Below are positions 17,047 to 26,264 of a stretch of DNA of 64,000 nucleotides, one piece after another. Position numbers and translations under genes: made by a program. Position 1 is the stretch's first letter; each line of letters starts with the position of its first letter. Location of the stretch: contig DLHF01000072.1 of assembly GCA_002483085.1 (NCBI GenBank), positions 79,123 through 143,122 of the forward strand, given 5' to 3'. The notes under the pieces were generated by a model. The model ran no database searches and was not told the DNA's origin. It saw nothing but the letters and a program-made list of their open reading frames with translations. This stretch comes from Ignavibacteria bacterium UBA7675. Its GTDB lineage: Bacteria; Bacteroidota; Ignavibacteria; Kapaibacteriales; UB7675.

Positions 17047-18504
17047 TTAGAACGACTGAGCGACCAGCCTGAGCGAATCGGTAATATTGGAAATAATCAC
17101 AGGCAAAAGACCGATGATAAATACGCCTGCTGTTGCCACAATCAGCGTAAGCCCTGCAAGACCAGCTTTTGCTTCGTACTTTTCCACACCTTCTTCGGGG
17201 TCTTGGAAGTACATTGCTACCACAAGGCCAATGTAGAAATACACCGAGATCACCGACGACAGCACACCGACAAGAGTAAGCCATGTATAGCCAGCCTCGA
17301 TAGCTGCGGTAAACAGATAATATTTACCAAAAAATCCCGCAAACGGCGGAATGCCTGCCAGCGAGAACATAAACACAGCCATCAAAGCAGCGAACAGAGG
17401 ATGTGTTTTGCTCAACCCAATGTAGTCTTTAATCTCAAGATTTTTTCCGGCTTTTGTTTCCAGCACAGACACAACAACAAAGGCACCGACCTGCATAAAC
17501 AGATATGTCGCAAGGTAGTACATAGTACCACTCAAACCGCGTTCGGAGTTTGCTACCAAGCCCATCATAATATAGCCTGCGTGAGCTACCGACGAATAGG
17601 CGAGCATGCGTTTGATATTGGACTGCACAACGGCGCTGATATTTCCTACGAGCATCGACGCTGCGGCAATCACAGCCAGAAGCATCTGAATTTTCGGTGC
17701 ATTGGCAGGCATCAGGATAGAGATAAGGGGCAGAAAAGCGCTAAATGCAGCAGCCTTGCCAGCCGTGCTCATAAACGCTGTCACCACTGTAGGCGAACCC
17801 TGATACACATCGGGCGCCCAGACGTGAAACGGAAACACAGCAGCTTTGAACCCCAAACCGATAATCAAAAGACCAATGCCGATAAGAAGAAGCGTGGGAA
17901 ACTCTACAGTGCCACTGGAAACTGCTGCGCTAATAGCCGGAAAACCCAGCGACCCAGTAGCGCCGTAGATAAGCGCCATACCGTACAGCAAGAATCCCGT
18001 GGCAAAAGCGCCGAGCAGAAAATACTTAAGCGCTGCTTCGATGGAGAGAATCGACGTGCGAAGATAGCCCGCCAGCACATAAAAGCTGATAGACATAACC
18101 TCGATGCCGATAAACACGACAAGCAGGTTGTTCGCATGCGCAATCAGCATCATACCGCTCACAGCGAACAGCACCATCGTGTAAAATTCATCGAACTCGA
18201 AGTTATTCCGCTCCAAGTACGGATGAGCCGAGAGCATCGTCATGATACCACCCAGCGCAAACAGTATATCGAAAAACGACGGGTAGCCGCCAGTCTTGAT
18301 CATACCGGCAAAGCCAGTACCTTCGTGCTGGAACACGAGCACAGAGGCGACTGCAACGACGCCAAGCGCAAGAGTCGAAAAGAGAAGGATTGCGCGCCTG
18401 CTGTCCTTTATAAAAGCATCGAGAAGCATGGCACCAATAGCCGATGCAGAGATAAGAAACAACGGCAGCGCAGCGTAAAATTCATTCCACATGGATGTGT
18501 CCAT
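17047..18504 (-). CDS. nuoN: NADH-quinone oxidoreductase subunit N
   Basis: Encodes 485 residues with 13-14 predicted membrane helices. NuoN is one of the three antiporter-like proton-pumping subunits of complex I. The conserved discontinuous-helix region is clear: LGFKAAVFPFHVWAPDVYQGSPTVVTAFMSTAGKAAAF contains the key lysine and histidine of the proton channel. MLAYSSVAHAGYIMMG is a second hallmark. It is the last gene of a nuoL-nuoM-nuoN run (42-52 bp gaps) and is followed by a hairpin. The start MDTSMWNEFY is at 18504; an internal ATG at 18492 is an alternative. Neither has a clear Shine-Dalgarno. Confidence 0.96.
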   Translation of the reverse strand: MDTSMWNEFYAALPLFLISASAIGAMLLDAFIKDSRRAILLFSTLALGVVAVASVLVFQHEGTGFAGMIKTGGYPSFFDILFALGGIMTMLSAHPYLERNNFEFDEFYTMVLFAVSGMMLIAHANNLLVVFIGIEVMSISFYVLAGYLRTSILSIEAALKYFLLGAFATGFLLYGMALIYGATGSLGFPAISAAVSSGTVEFPTLLLIGIGLLIIGLGFKAAVFPFHVWAPDVYQGSPTVVTAFMSTAGKAAAFSAFLPLISILMPANAPKIQMLLAVIAAASMLVGNISAVVQSNIKRMLAYSSVAHAGYIMMGLVANSERGLSGTMYYLATYLFMQVGAFVVVSVLETKAGKNLEIKDYIGLSKTHPLFAALMAVFMFSLAGIPPFAGFFGKYYLFTAAIEAGYTWLTLVGVLSSVISVYFYIGLVVAMYFQDPEEGVEKYEAKAGLAGLTLIVATAGVFIIGLLPVIISNITDSLRLVAQSF

Positions 18505-18546
18505 TGTTGATACTGTTATCGACGTTGATTGTTGACCGTTGAACCG

Positions 18547-20139
18547 TTAGTGCTGTTCTACCATCGCAGGCTCTGGATGCAGATGTGCCCTGTCGTTGGT
18601 AGTGCGCTGTTCGAGTTCTTTTGTGAACGCCGTTGTGCCGCGTGTAGCCGACTCCACTTTGCCGACAAGCGCACGCGTGGATTGCTCGGAATATTTCATG
18701 AATGTCGGCGGATGAATGCCAATCCAGATCATAAAAATAGTTACGGGCACGAGCTGAAACCACTCGTTGGCGGTTAAGTCGTGCAGCGCCTGGTTTTTCG
18801 GATTGTCGTTGGTACCGTACATTACCCGCTGGAACATGATAAGCAGATATACAGCCGCAAAAATAACGCCTGTAGCTCCTACGATTGCATAGACCCACGT
18901 GTTGAGGAACGGCGAACGGAATGCGCCAAGCAGCGTAAGATACTCGCCCACAAAACCATTGAGCCCGGGCAACCCTACCGATGCAAACATTGCGATAGCG
19001 AAAAACACACCAAACACGGGCATGATTCTCATAATACCGCCATACTCCGACATCTCGCGTGTGTGGCGGCGCTCATACAGCATACCCACACAAAGGAACA
19101 GCGCTCCGGTAGAAAGACCGTGGTTGATCATCTGGATGATTGCACCCTGGATGCCTTCCGGTGTCATAGAGAAAATACCGAGCACAATGAACCCCAAGTG
19201 GCTCACCGAGGAGTAGGCTACAAGCTTTTTAATATCGGTTTGCACCATCGCTACAAGCGCACCGTAGATAATGCCTACCACGGCCAGCGTGCACAGCAGC
19301 GGAGCAAAGTATTCTGAGGCTTGCGGAAAAAGTTCCAGATTGAAACGGATAAGGCCATACGTACCCATTTTCAACAGCACGCCAGCCAGAATCACCGAGC
19401 CAGCAGTGGGAGCCTGTACGTGTGCATCGGGAAGCCACGTATGCAGCGGGAATAGCGGCACTTTGATACAGAACGACAGAGCAAACGCCAGAAACATCCA
19501 ATGCTGGGTTTCAGCCGGAATCTGCGGCCCAATATCGCGGAGAATGAGCAAATTCGTTGTAAAGGAACCTGTAAGCTCCTGTGCGTACATGCCCAACCAG
19601 ATAATGGCAATAAGCATGAGCAGCGAACCAACCATTGTATAGAGGAAAAACTTGACCGCCGCGTAAATGCGCTGCTGCCCACCCCAAATACCGATAAGAA
19701 AGTACATCGGTATCAGAATCACTTCCCAGAATACATAGAACAGGAACGTGTCTAATGCCACAAATACCCCTGTCATGCCAAATTGCAGCAGGAGCATCAT
19801 AATGTAGTATTCTTTCTGCCGCTTATGGATGGAATTGAACGAAGCGAGAATAGAAATCGGCATGATGAACGTTGTCAGCATGACGATAAGCAGCGACATA
19901 CCATCCAAGCCAATGCGGAAACCGGCGTCGAACTGCGGTATCCACGTCTGCTGAATTACAAATTGAAGCCCTGGATTCGAGGCATCGAACCCAAGCCATA
20001 CAAAGATTGAGCAGACGAAGGTAAGAAGCGAGAACGCAAGCGCAGAGTACCGAATACCCTTGCCCATTTCCCTGTCGTAGAACAACAGAGCAATAGCGCC
20101 TGCAAGAGGAAGAAACAGCGTCGCTAACAGTGCTCCCAT
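18547..20139 (-). CDS. nuoM: NADH-quinone oxidoreductase subunit M
   Basis: Encodes 530 residues with about 14 membrane helices; it is the middle antiporter-like subunit of the complex I membrane arm. Characteristic segments are GLDGMSLLIVMLTTFIMPISILAS, the proton-channel glutamate region FWEVILIPMYFLIGIWGG, CIKVPLFPLHTWLPDAHVQAPTAGSVILAGVLLKMGTYGL, and AYSSVSHLGFIVLGI. The C-terminal 50 residues (VGKVESATRGTTAFTKELEQRT...) are a hydrophilic extension typical only of some lineages. It lies 52 bp after nuoL. Confidence 0.97.
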   Translation of the reverse strand: MGALLATLFLPLAGAIALLFYDREMGKGIRYSALAFSLLTFVCSIFVWLGFDASNPGLQFVIQQTWIPQFDAGFRIGLDGMSLLIVMLTTFIMPISILASFNSIHKRQKEYYIMMLLLQFGMTGVFVALDTFLFYVFWEVILIPMYFLIGIWGGQQRIYAAVKFFLYTMVGSLLMLIAIIWLGMYAQELTGSFTTNLLILRDIGPQIPAETQHWMFLAFALSFCIKVPLFPLHTWLPDAHVQAPTAGSVILAGVLLKMGTYGLIRFNLELFPQASEYFAPLLCTLAVVGIIYGALVAMVQTDIKKLVAYSSVSHLGFIVLGIFSMTPEGIQGAIIQMINHGLSTGALFLCVGMLYERRHTREMSEYGGIMRIMPVFGVFFAIAMFASVGLPGLNGFVGEYLTLLGAFRSPFLNTWVYAIVGATGVIFAAVYLLIMFQRVMYGTNDNPKNQALHDLTANEWFQLVPVTIFMIWIGIHPPTFMKYSEQSTRALVGKVESATRGTTAFTKELEQRTTNDRAHLHPEPAMVEQH

Positions 20140-20191
20140 ACAATGTGTCGTTTATCGTGAAAAGTTGAAGTTCAGAACGAATTACGGCTGT

Positions 20192-22153
20192 TTATAGCTG
20201 TACAAGCAGCCAGCCGATAACGGCCACGATACCGATGACCATGATTAAAGCGTAGTTCTGCACAACGCCTGTCTGGATTTTGCGAAGGCCTTCTGCCGAC
20301 ATACGCACCAGCTCCGCAGAGCCGTTTACCATCCCGTCGATAATTTTTACATCAAAAATCTTCCACAGGAATGCGCGCGAGGAGTTGTGCAAAGGCTCGA
20401 CAATAGCGCCGTAGTAGGCTTCATCTACATAATATTTATTCCACAAAAGTTTGCGGAAACCGGCAAAAGCTCCGGGCTGTCCTTCTGCTGCGTTGTAGGC
20501 ATTGGTGTTATACTTGCGGCTGGCAAGGAAAATACCAGTAAGCGCTACTAACAGCGAAAAGCCCATCAGCCCCCACTCCATTGCAGCCGTGCCATGATGC
20601 TCGTGAAGCTGGGCATTAGCCGTAGCAAAGACAGGTGCCAGCCATTCCTGGAGGTAGTTCGGTATATGACCAAAAGTTTCGCCTATAACGTGGGGAATAC
20701 CCACAAAACCGGCTACGGCAGAAAGCAAAGCAAGCACCATGAGCGGAAGCGTCATGGTAATCGGCGACTCGTGTGGGTGCACATGATGATGATCGAAGCG
20801 CTCTTTACCGCTAAAGGTAAGATGGTACAGGCGGAACATGTAGAACGCCGTGCACAGCGCTGTAATCACGCCAATACCCCACAGGATATAATTTCCCGAT
20901 ACAAATGAGTGCCACAGGATTTCATCTTTGGAGAAAAAACCGCTCAGCGGGAATACGCCCGCAATAGCAAAGCACGCAAGAAGAAATGTTCGGGAGGTAA
21001 TAGGCATGTATTTTTTCAGACCACCCATTTTCTGGATGTCCTGCTCTTCGTGCATAGCGTGGATCACCGAGCCAGAGCCGAGGAACAACAGCGCTTTAAA
21101 GAACGCGTGTGTCATCACGTGGAAAAACGCAGCCGTCCATGCACCGACGCCAAGCGCTAGGAACATGTACCCAAGCTGGCTCACTGTCGAGTATGCAAGC
21201 ACTTTTTTGATATCGTTCTGCACAAGGCCGATTGTAGCAGCCCAGAGCGCTGTAATTGCACCTACGACAGCAACAACTGCCATTGTTGTAGGTGAAAGCG
21301 AGAACAGCGTAGCATTGCGCGCTACAAGAAAGATACCGGAAGTCACCATTGTAGCAGCGTGAATAAGAGCCGACACAGGTGTCGGACCTGCCATAGCATC
21401 GGGCAGCCATATTGCCAGCGGGATCTGTGCCGACTTACCAGTACAGCCCAAAAACAGAAGCAGCGTAATGGCCGTGATCATTGCACCGCCCATCGGAAAA
21501 GTAGCCACAGCAGCGCTATTGATATCTGCATAGTTCAGCGAACCAACCGCTGTGTACAGCAGGAACATCGCCACGAGCATGCCGAAGTCGCCAATACGGT
21601 TCACAATAAACGCTTTTTTAGCGGCATCGCCCGTCCAGATAATCTTTGTACCCTCGAATTTCCTGTCGTACCAGAAGCCAATAAGCAGATACGACGCCAG
21701 CCCCACACCTTCCCAGCCGAGAAACGTAACGAGGAAGTTGCTGGCCAACACGAGGTTGAGCATCATAAAAATGAACAGGTTCAGATAGGCAAAAAAGCGG
21801 TAGAAGCTGCGGTCTCCATGCATATAGCCTATGGAGTACAGGTGGATCAAGAAGCCGACGCCCGTGATAATAAGCGTAAAGAGAATAGAGAGCTGGTCTA
21901 CCTGGTAGGCGAGATCAATCGAAAAGTTGCCCGCCTGTATCCATGTAAAGATGTGGACAATCGAGCTGCGATTTTCTTCCGGCATGCCAATCATCGACAG
22001 GAAGATCATCAGCGCAATAATGAATCCACTTCCAACCGTTGCGCTGCCGATAAACCCGATCAGCGCCTCGTTTTTCAATTTTTTTCCGAAAAGGCCCAGT
22101 ACGGCAAAGCCAATAAGCGGCAATAAAGGCACGTAGGCAATGAGGTCCATCAT
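20192..22153 (-). CDS. nuoL: NADH-quinone oxidoreductase subunit L
   Basis: Encodes 653 residues; it is the distal proton-pumping subunit of complex I with the long lateral helix near its C-terminus. Diagnostic segments are FLGWEGVGLASYLLIGFWYDR, KKAFIVNRIGDFGMLVAMFLLY, GKSAQIPLAIWLPDAMAGPTPVSALIHAATMVTSGIFLVARN and VLAYSTVSQLGYMFLALG. It begins MM (22153 or 22150). Here nuoL is the first gene of its operon: nuoA-K are not upstream, where instead a glutamine amidotransferase gene ends 70 bp away. The complex I genes of this genome are therefore split. Confidence 0.97.
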   Translation of the reverse strand: MMDLIAYVPLLPLIGFAVLGLFGKKLKNEALIGFIGSATVGSGFIIALMIFLSMIGMPEENRSSIVHIFTWIQAGNFSIDLAYQVDQLSILFTLIITGVGFLIHLYSIGYMHGDRSFYRFFAYLNLFIFMMLNLVLASNFLVTFLGWEGVGLASYLLIGFWYDRKFEGTKIIWTGDAAKKAFIVNRIGDFGMLVAMFLLYTAVGSLNYADINSAAVATFPMGGAMITAITLLLFLGCTGKSAQIPLAIWLPDAMAGPTPVSALIHAATMVTSGIFLVARNATLFSLSPTTMAVVAVVGAITALWAATIGLVQNDIKKVLAYSTVSQLGYMFLALGVGAWTAAFFHVMTHAFFKALLFLGSGSVIHAMHEEQDIQKMGGLKKYMPITSRTFLLACFAIAGVFPLSGFFSKDEILWHSFVSGNYILWGIGVITALCTAFYMFRLYHLTFSGKERFDHHHVHPHESPITMTLPLMVLALLSAVAGFVGIPHVIGETFGHIPNYLQEWLAPVFATANAQLHEHHGTAAMEWGLMGFSLLVALTGIFLASRKYNTNAYNAAEGQPGAFAGFRKLLWNKYYVDEAYYGAIVEPLHNSSRAFLWKIFDVKIIDGMVNGSAELVRMSAEGLRKIQTGVVQNYALIMVIGIVAVIGWLLVQL

Positions 22154-22223
22154 AGCAGAGTCTCAGAATGTAGAAAGTTGGTCTATCGTTCTCCTGTATT
22201 CCCGTTCGAGTACGGCGCGGCTG

Positions 22224-23132
22224 TCAGGCCGGCACATTGGGATTGTCGATAAAGTCGAGTTTTTCAAATTCCATTTCTAAATCCTGATAGTGGATACGCA
22301 TGGTCTCGTCCACAATCATCATGGAATTACGCTGCACTTTTATCCAGTCGGAACGCCGCGCAGTCATCGGCTCGGAAGCAATGATAATAGCTGTAGGCTG
22401 GCCTATGCTGGGCTCCATTACACACATCTCGCCACGGCAGTGATATTCCCTGCCGTACATGTAGTACAGCGTAGCTGGCTGCACACTCGGGTTGGTCGTA
22501 TAGCGCGTGGCAACAATACTGTTGCCGTTCGTCACTACAATATTCAGATATGAATGCGAGCGAACGCTGTTTTCAACAAGAAGAGCGCTCAAGTCCTCGA
22601 ACATTCGCCCCACTGCATACACTATTTCGTCGCAGGACACTTCGCCGAACGGATCGCGGATATGATTGAGAAACAATCCAAACATGTGCTCTGAGTCGGT
22701 CGAGCCGGTAATCGCGTCGTAGGCGGTGTCGTTGAGCGAGCGAAGAAGCTGGCGCCGGATTCTTTTGAACTCCCCGATCATGCCATTGTGCATGAACATC
22801 AGCTTGCCGCATGAAAACGGATGAGAGTTCATTTCCTCCACCGGCATCCCGGGCGAAGCAGCGCGGATGTGGGCAAAGATCAAGGGAGAATATATCTTCT
22901 TAGAGAGATTGCGCAGGTTGCCATCGCTCCACGCAGGCTTGATACTGCGAAACACACAGGGTTCGTTGTCGATTTCAGGTGCGTACCAGCCAATACCAAA
23001 GCCATCGCCGTTTACTGTCACCGACATTTCCTCGGCCTGCATGCTCTGGGCAATCACAAGCGAGAATTTGGGCTTGTACAGGAGATCTTCAGCTAAAACC
23101 GGCGAACCTATATAGGCCAGAAATCTACACAT
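22224..23132 (-). CDS. Class II glutamine amidotransferase (GATase_4/YafJ-EgtC type)
   Basis: Encodes 302 residues starting MCRFLAYIG. The catalytic Cys2 becomes the N-terminal nucleophile after Met removal. Other class II motifs are NGDGFGIGWY (oxyanion region), FAHIRAASPG, HPFSCGKLMFMHNG and GSTDSEHMFGLFL. It is a stand-alone glutaminase domain of the YafJ/EgtC group, so it may hydrolyse a gamma-glutamyl amide or supply ammonia to an unknown partner. EgtC of ergothioneine synthesis is one relative, but no egtB or egtD is nearby. It precedes nuoL in the same direction with a 70-bp gap; a functional link is not evident. Confidence 0.9.
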   Translation of the reverse strand: MCRFLAYIGSPVLAEDLLYKPKFSLVIAQSMQAEEMSVTVNGDGFGIGWYAPEIDNEPCVFRSIKPAWSDGNLRNLSKKIYSPLIFAHIRAASPGMPVEEMNSHPFSCGKLMFMHNGMIGEFKRIRRQLLRSLNDTAYDAITGSTDSEHMFGLFLNHIRDPFGEVSCDEIVYAVGRMFEDLSALLVENSVRSHSYLNIVVTNGNSIVATRYTTNPSVQPATLYYMYGREYHCRGEMCVMEPSIGQPTAIIIASEPMTARRSDWIKVQRNSMMIVDETMRIHYQDLEMEFEKLDFIDNPNVPA

Positions 23133-23243
23133 GCACTGACTCTTGGCATGAAAAAAATCGGCGCTTCAGCGGAATAAAGCCACCACGGCAACAGGAATGC
23201 ACTGAAAACAGGCGATTATCCCGAGAATTCACACAATTGGCCT

Positions 23244-23274
23244 CAAAGTTAACAATTGGCGGCTGATTCCCCAA
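23244..23274 (-). promoter_or_regulatory. Possible Bacteroidota-type promoter for the amidotransferase gene
   Basis: On the minus strand TAACTTTG (23244-23251) matches the -7 TAnnTTTG consensus, with a partial TTG (23272-23274) 20 bp upstream. It lies about 110 bp before the start at 23132. The -33 element is incomplete, so this is tentative. Confidence 0.3.
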
Positions 23275-23301
23275 CGATTAATTTACGCCGTAGCGCTTCA
23301 C

Positions 23302-25923
23302 CTACCGCACAACAGTAAATTTGCCTGCCAACTGCTTCTCTCCTTCTTGGCCTGCAACAGTTAATCTATACACATAGACTCCCGGCAATAGACCCCGCCC
23401 CTCGGTGTCGATGCAGTTCCAGCGCGCGGAAAATGTTCCGGGCTGCCGCATGCCAGCTACCGGCGAAGCGAGTTTCCGGCCAGCTATATCGTAAATATCA
23501 AGTGTTACTCGGCTAGCTGTTGGCACATCGTACTCGAAGAATACAAAATCGGTACAGGGATTCGGGAATGTGTGCACGTGCAGCCCAGACGGTTCGTCTG
23601 GCTGCTCACCAGCAGAGACAACCAAGCTAATATCGAGCTTATACATCGAGCGCCCGTGTGTTCCGACTACCATATATTGTGCATTGGGATAAATTTTTAT
23701 ATCGGCTACTGGCACTATCGGCATTCCTGTGCCGAGCGGCTCCCATGCCCCGCCACCGTTGAAGCTCACAAACATGCCTACATCCGACCCCAGATAGAGT
23801 ACCGAAGGCCGGCGTGGGTCGATGGCAAAGGCGTTGACGGGCGCGGCGGGAAGATTGGCAGAGATATCTTCCCAATGTTCTCCCATATCAGTTGTGCGGA
23901 AAACATACGGAATCTGTTCGCGCCACTTCAGGCCGGAATAGGTAATATAAGCGGTAGATTTATCATAGGGATCGACCACGATACGCGTTACCCATCGCTC
24001 TGGTAGTGAGGAGGAAATATTCTGCCAGCTTTGGCCGTAATTGCTGCTCACCCACACATTCCCATCATCGGTACCGGCGTAGATCACCCGCGAATCGGTA
24101 GGCGCTATGGCAATAGTAGTCACCGTGCCAATCTGGCTGTGCCCAATGTGTTTTCCCAAAGGATCAGAGATCGCCACCCAGTCTCCAGCAGCATTGTTAG
24201 TGCGATATATCCGCGTAGTGCCATAGTACAACGTCACACGGTTATTCGGGTCCATAACAACAGGAGTCGACCAGTTGCGCGGTTCTTCGTCGGTGGGCGG
24301 TATGCCGTTAGTACCCCACTCGTATTCGATATTGTCGCCGGTGTCGAAAAGCCTCCACAATCCGCCATATTGCGATTCCGCGTAGATCAGGCTGGGATCG
24401 TCGGGGTCTACAATTACATAGAAACCATCGCCGCCGAGTATGGACTGCCAGTCGTCGTCCTGTCCCGATATCGTTCGTATCGTGTTGTTGTCTTGGGTAC
24501 CGCCGTACAGGCGTTCAGGATTTGAAAGGTCTATTCCCACCTCATAGAACTGGGTAATCGGCATACCTTTTATGTGCTCCCATGTATCGCCTCGGTCTCG
24601 CGAGATACTGATACCGCCGTCGTTTCCGACAATAATATAATTGGGGTTCTTCGGGTGAAATGCCAAAGCGTGGTGGTCTACATGCAGCCCTGTCTCGAAC
24701 ATCTCAGCGTATCCCTGTGTCATCCAGTTCTGTCCATTGTCGTCGGAGCGCGCAAAATCAACGTCGAGGACATACACTCTGCTGTCGTCCTGCGGGTCTA
24801 CGCGCACTTGCCCAAAGTACCATTTAAAATCGGCAGAATCTTTCCCCAGCGCTTTCGTAGGATCGGTCTCATTCCACGATTCACCATAAGTATCAGAGGA
24901 GAACAGGCCGAGATGTTGGTATCCATCGCTGTAAAAAGCATATACTTTCCCGGTGACAGGAGCTACTGCAAGGCCGATACGCCCCACATTGACCGCTGAT
25001 GAGTTGGGCAGCCCAGTAGAAGGCTCAAGCCGTTCCCATGTATCACCGCCGTCAAGACTGCGGTAAATACCACTTGCACTGCCGTAGTGCATCCTCTTCT
25101 CGGGCCTGCGGCTTCGCTGCCACATCGCAGCATAGAGAAGGTCTGGCTCGGCAGGATCAAATGCGATATCGACTGCCCCTGTAGAGTCATTTACAAACAA
25201 CACCCGTTTCCATGTCTCTCCGCCGTCGTCTGAACGCCAAACGCCTCGCTCTGGATGCGGTAAAAATGCCGAGCCAAGTGCCGCTACATACACACGCTGC
25301 GAATTGACAGGATGCACGAGTATGCGGCCAATAGCATCGGTTTTCTCTAATCCGAGATGGCGCCACGTTGCACCGCCATCAGTCGACTTAAACACGCCGA
25401 GCCCGGGAAATGCGTTGTGCTGGCTGTTGGCTTCGCCCGTGCCAGCGTAGATTATCTCTGGATTGCTGGGATCGACAGCGATATCGCCCATAGAAATCAC
25501 GGGCATGTCGTCGAACAATGGCCGCCATGTTCTGCCTGTATCATCCGACCGAAAGACACCGCCTTGTGCAGCAGCAGCGTACACGATGGCAGGATTCACC
25601 GGGTTGAATTCTATATCGACAATACGACCACCAATATTAGTAGGTCCTGCCTGCTGCCATTCTGTAGAAGCTATTGCGCCGCCTTTGGCATGCGCTCGAA
25701 CGCGCAATGCTTGTGCCTGCCGCACTGCATCTAATCTCGCCTGTGGGTTGATAACATCAGATGGGTAGGCTCTCTGCTGCCACATCCATTCTGCTGGTCG
25801 CTCGCGCATTTCTGCGCTCTCAGCCTCGACATCGGCGCTATCAGAAGTACGAGAACCAGCCACAGAATTGCTGGTGAACAAAGCAAAAGCCACAATACTA
25901 ACGGTCAGTAGTTTGCTGGTCAT
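23302..25923 (-). CDS. Secreted BNR/sortilin-like beta-propeller protein with T9SS sorting domain
   Basis: Encodes 873 residues. ATG 25923 gives a signal peptide (MTSKLLTVSIVAFALFTSNSVAG). The body is made of BNR/Asp-box repeats of the VPS10/sortilin type, for example VFRSDDTGRTWRPL, VFKSTDGGATWRHL, VWRSDDGGETWKRV, IYRSLDGGDTWERL and WVSSNYGQSWQNI, spread over residues 80-770, so one or two large beta-propellers are expected. The last ~90 residues (HTFPNPCTDFVFFEYD ... LDIYDIAGRKLAS ... PGVYVYRLTV ... GKFTVVR) are a type A T9SS C-terminal domain, which directs the protein through the outer membrane to the surface. The ligand or substrate is unknown. Confidence 0.88.
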   Translation of the reverse strand: MTSKLLTVSIVAFALFTSNSVAGSRTSDSADVEAESAEMRERPAEWMWQQRAYPSDVINPQARLDAVRQAQALRVRAHAKGGAIASTEWQQAGPTNIGGRIVDIEFNPVNPAIVYAAAAQGGVFRSDDTGRTWRPLFDDMPVISMGDIAVDPSNPEIIYAGTGEANSQHNAFPGLGVFKSTDGGATWRHLGLEKTDAIGRILVHPVNSQRVYVAALGSAFLPHPERGVWRSDDGGETWKRVLFVNDSTGAVDIAFDPAEPDLLYAAMWQRSRRPEKRMHYGSASGIYRSLDGGDTWERLEPSTGLPNSSAVNVGRIGLAVAPVTGKVYAFYSDGYQHLGLFSSDTYGESWNETDPTKALGKDSADFKWYFGQVRVDPQDDSRVYVLDVDFARSDDNGQNWMTQGYAEMFETGLHVDHHALAFHPKNPNYIIVGNDGGISISRDRGDTWEHIKGMPITQFYEVGIDLSNPERLYGGTQDNNTIRTISGQDDDWQSILGGDGFYVIVDPDDPSLIYAESQYGGLWRLFDTGDNIEYEWGTNGIPPTDEEPRNWSTPVVMDPNNRVTLYYGTTRIYRTNNAAGDWVAISDPLGKHIGHSQIGTVTTIAIAPTDSRVIYAGTDDGNVWVSSNYGQSWQNISSSLPERWVTRIVVDPYDKSTAYITYSGLKWREQIPYVFRTTDMGEHWEDISANLPAAPVNAFAIDPRRPSVLYLGSDVGMFVSFNGGGAWEPLGTGMPIVPVADIKIYPNAQYMVVGTHGRSMYKLDISLVVSAGEQPDEPSGLHVHTFPNPCTDFVFFEYDVPTASRVTLDIYDIAGRKLASPVAGMRQPGTFSARWNCIDTEGRGLLPGVYVYRLTVAGQEGEKQLAGKFTVVR

Positions 25924-26264
25924 GATGTATATAGGTGGAATAGTTAAACATAGGGTTGCCACACGACGGTCCTACAGTAGCTTGAACAGACAGCGCAGGC
26001 AGTTTCGGCCATGATATATCCGAGCTCCTGCTCATTAGAGAATACAACAGCCCGAAACTACAATATACACCGCGCATAGTCCGCATAGCAATACACCAAA
26101 AAAGCTCTCTATGCTCGCTACGCCAATACTCGCCGCATTAGCGTACAAAGCGGAGCCACCACGCAACAGATATGCGGCTGGCAACAACGACGTCGTCCGC
26201 GCATCATTCTCATGATCGCCGAGTACCGCCCATACCCATTTATTCGCCAAAAAGTTCGGACACC
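25924..26264. other. 341-bp intergenic region without supported gene
   Basis: Between the BNR protein start and the ribD stop. A minus-strand frame of 71 codons (26035-26250) could follow ribD, but it needs a TTG start, has no ribosome binding site and matches nothing I know. I treat the region as non-coding; it must hold the promoter of the BNR gene. Confidence 0.4.

Noticed and set aside
17203..18510. A long (435-codon) plus-strand open frame opposite nuoN
   Set aside because: It is antisense to a clearly conserved gene, with a composition (many His, Arg, Gln) that results from reading the complementary strand of a membrane protein gene.
26035..26250. A 71-codon minus-strand frame 14 bp behind ribD
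   Set aside because: Needs a TTG start, has no ribosome binding site, and the product is not recognisable. It might be a small membrane protein but is not supported.
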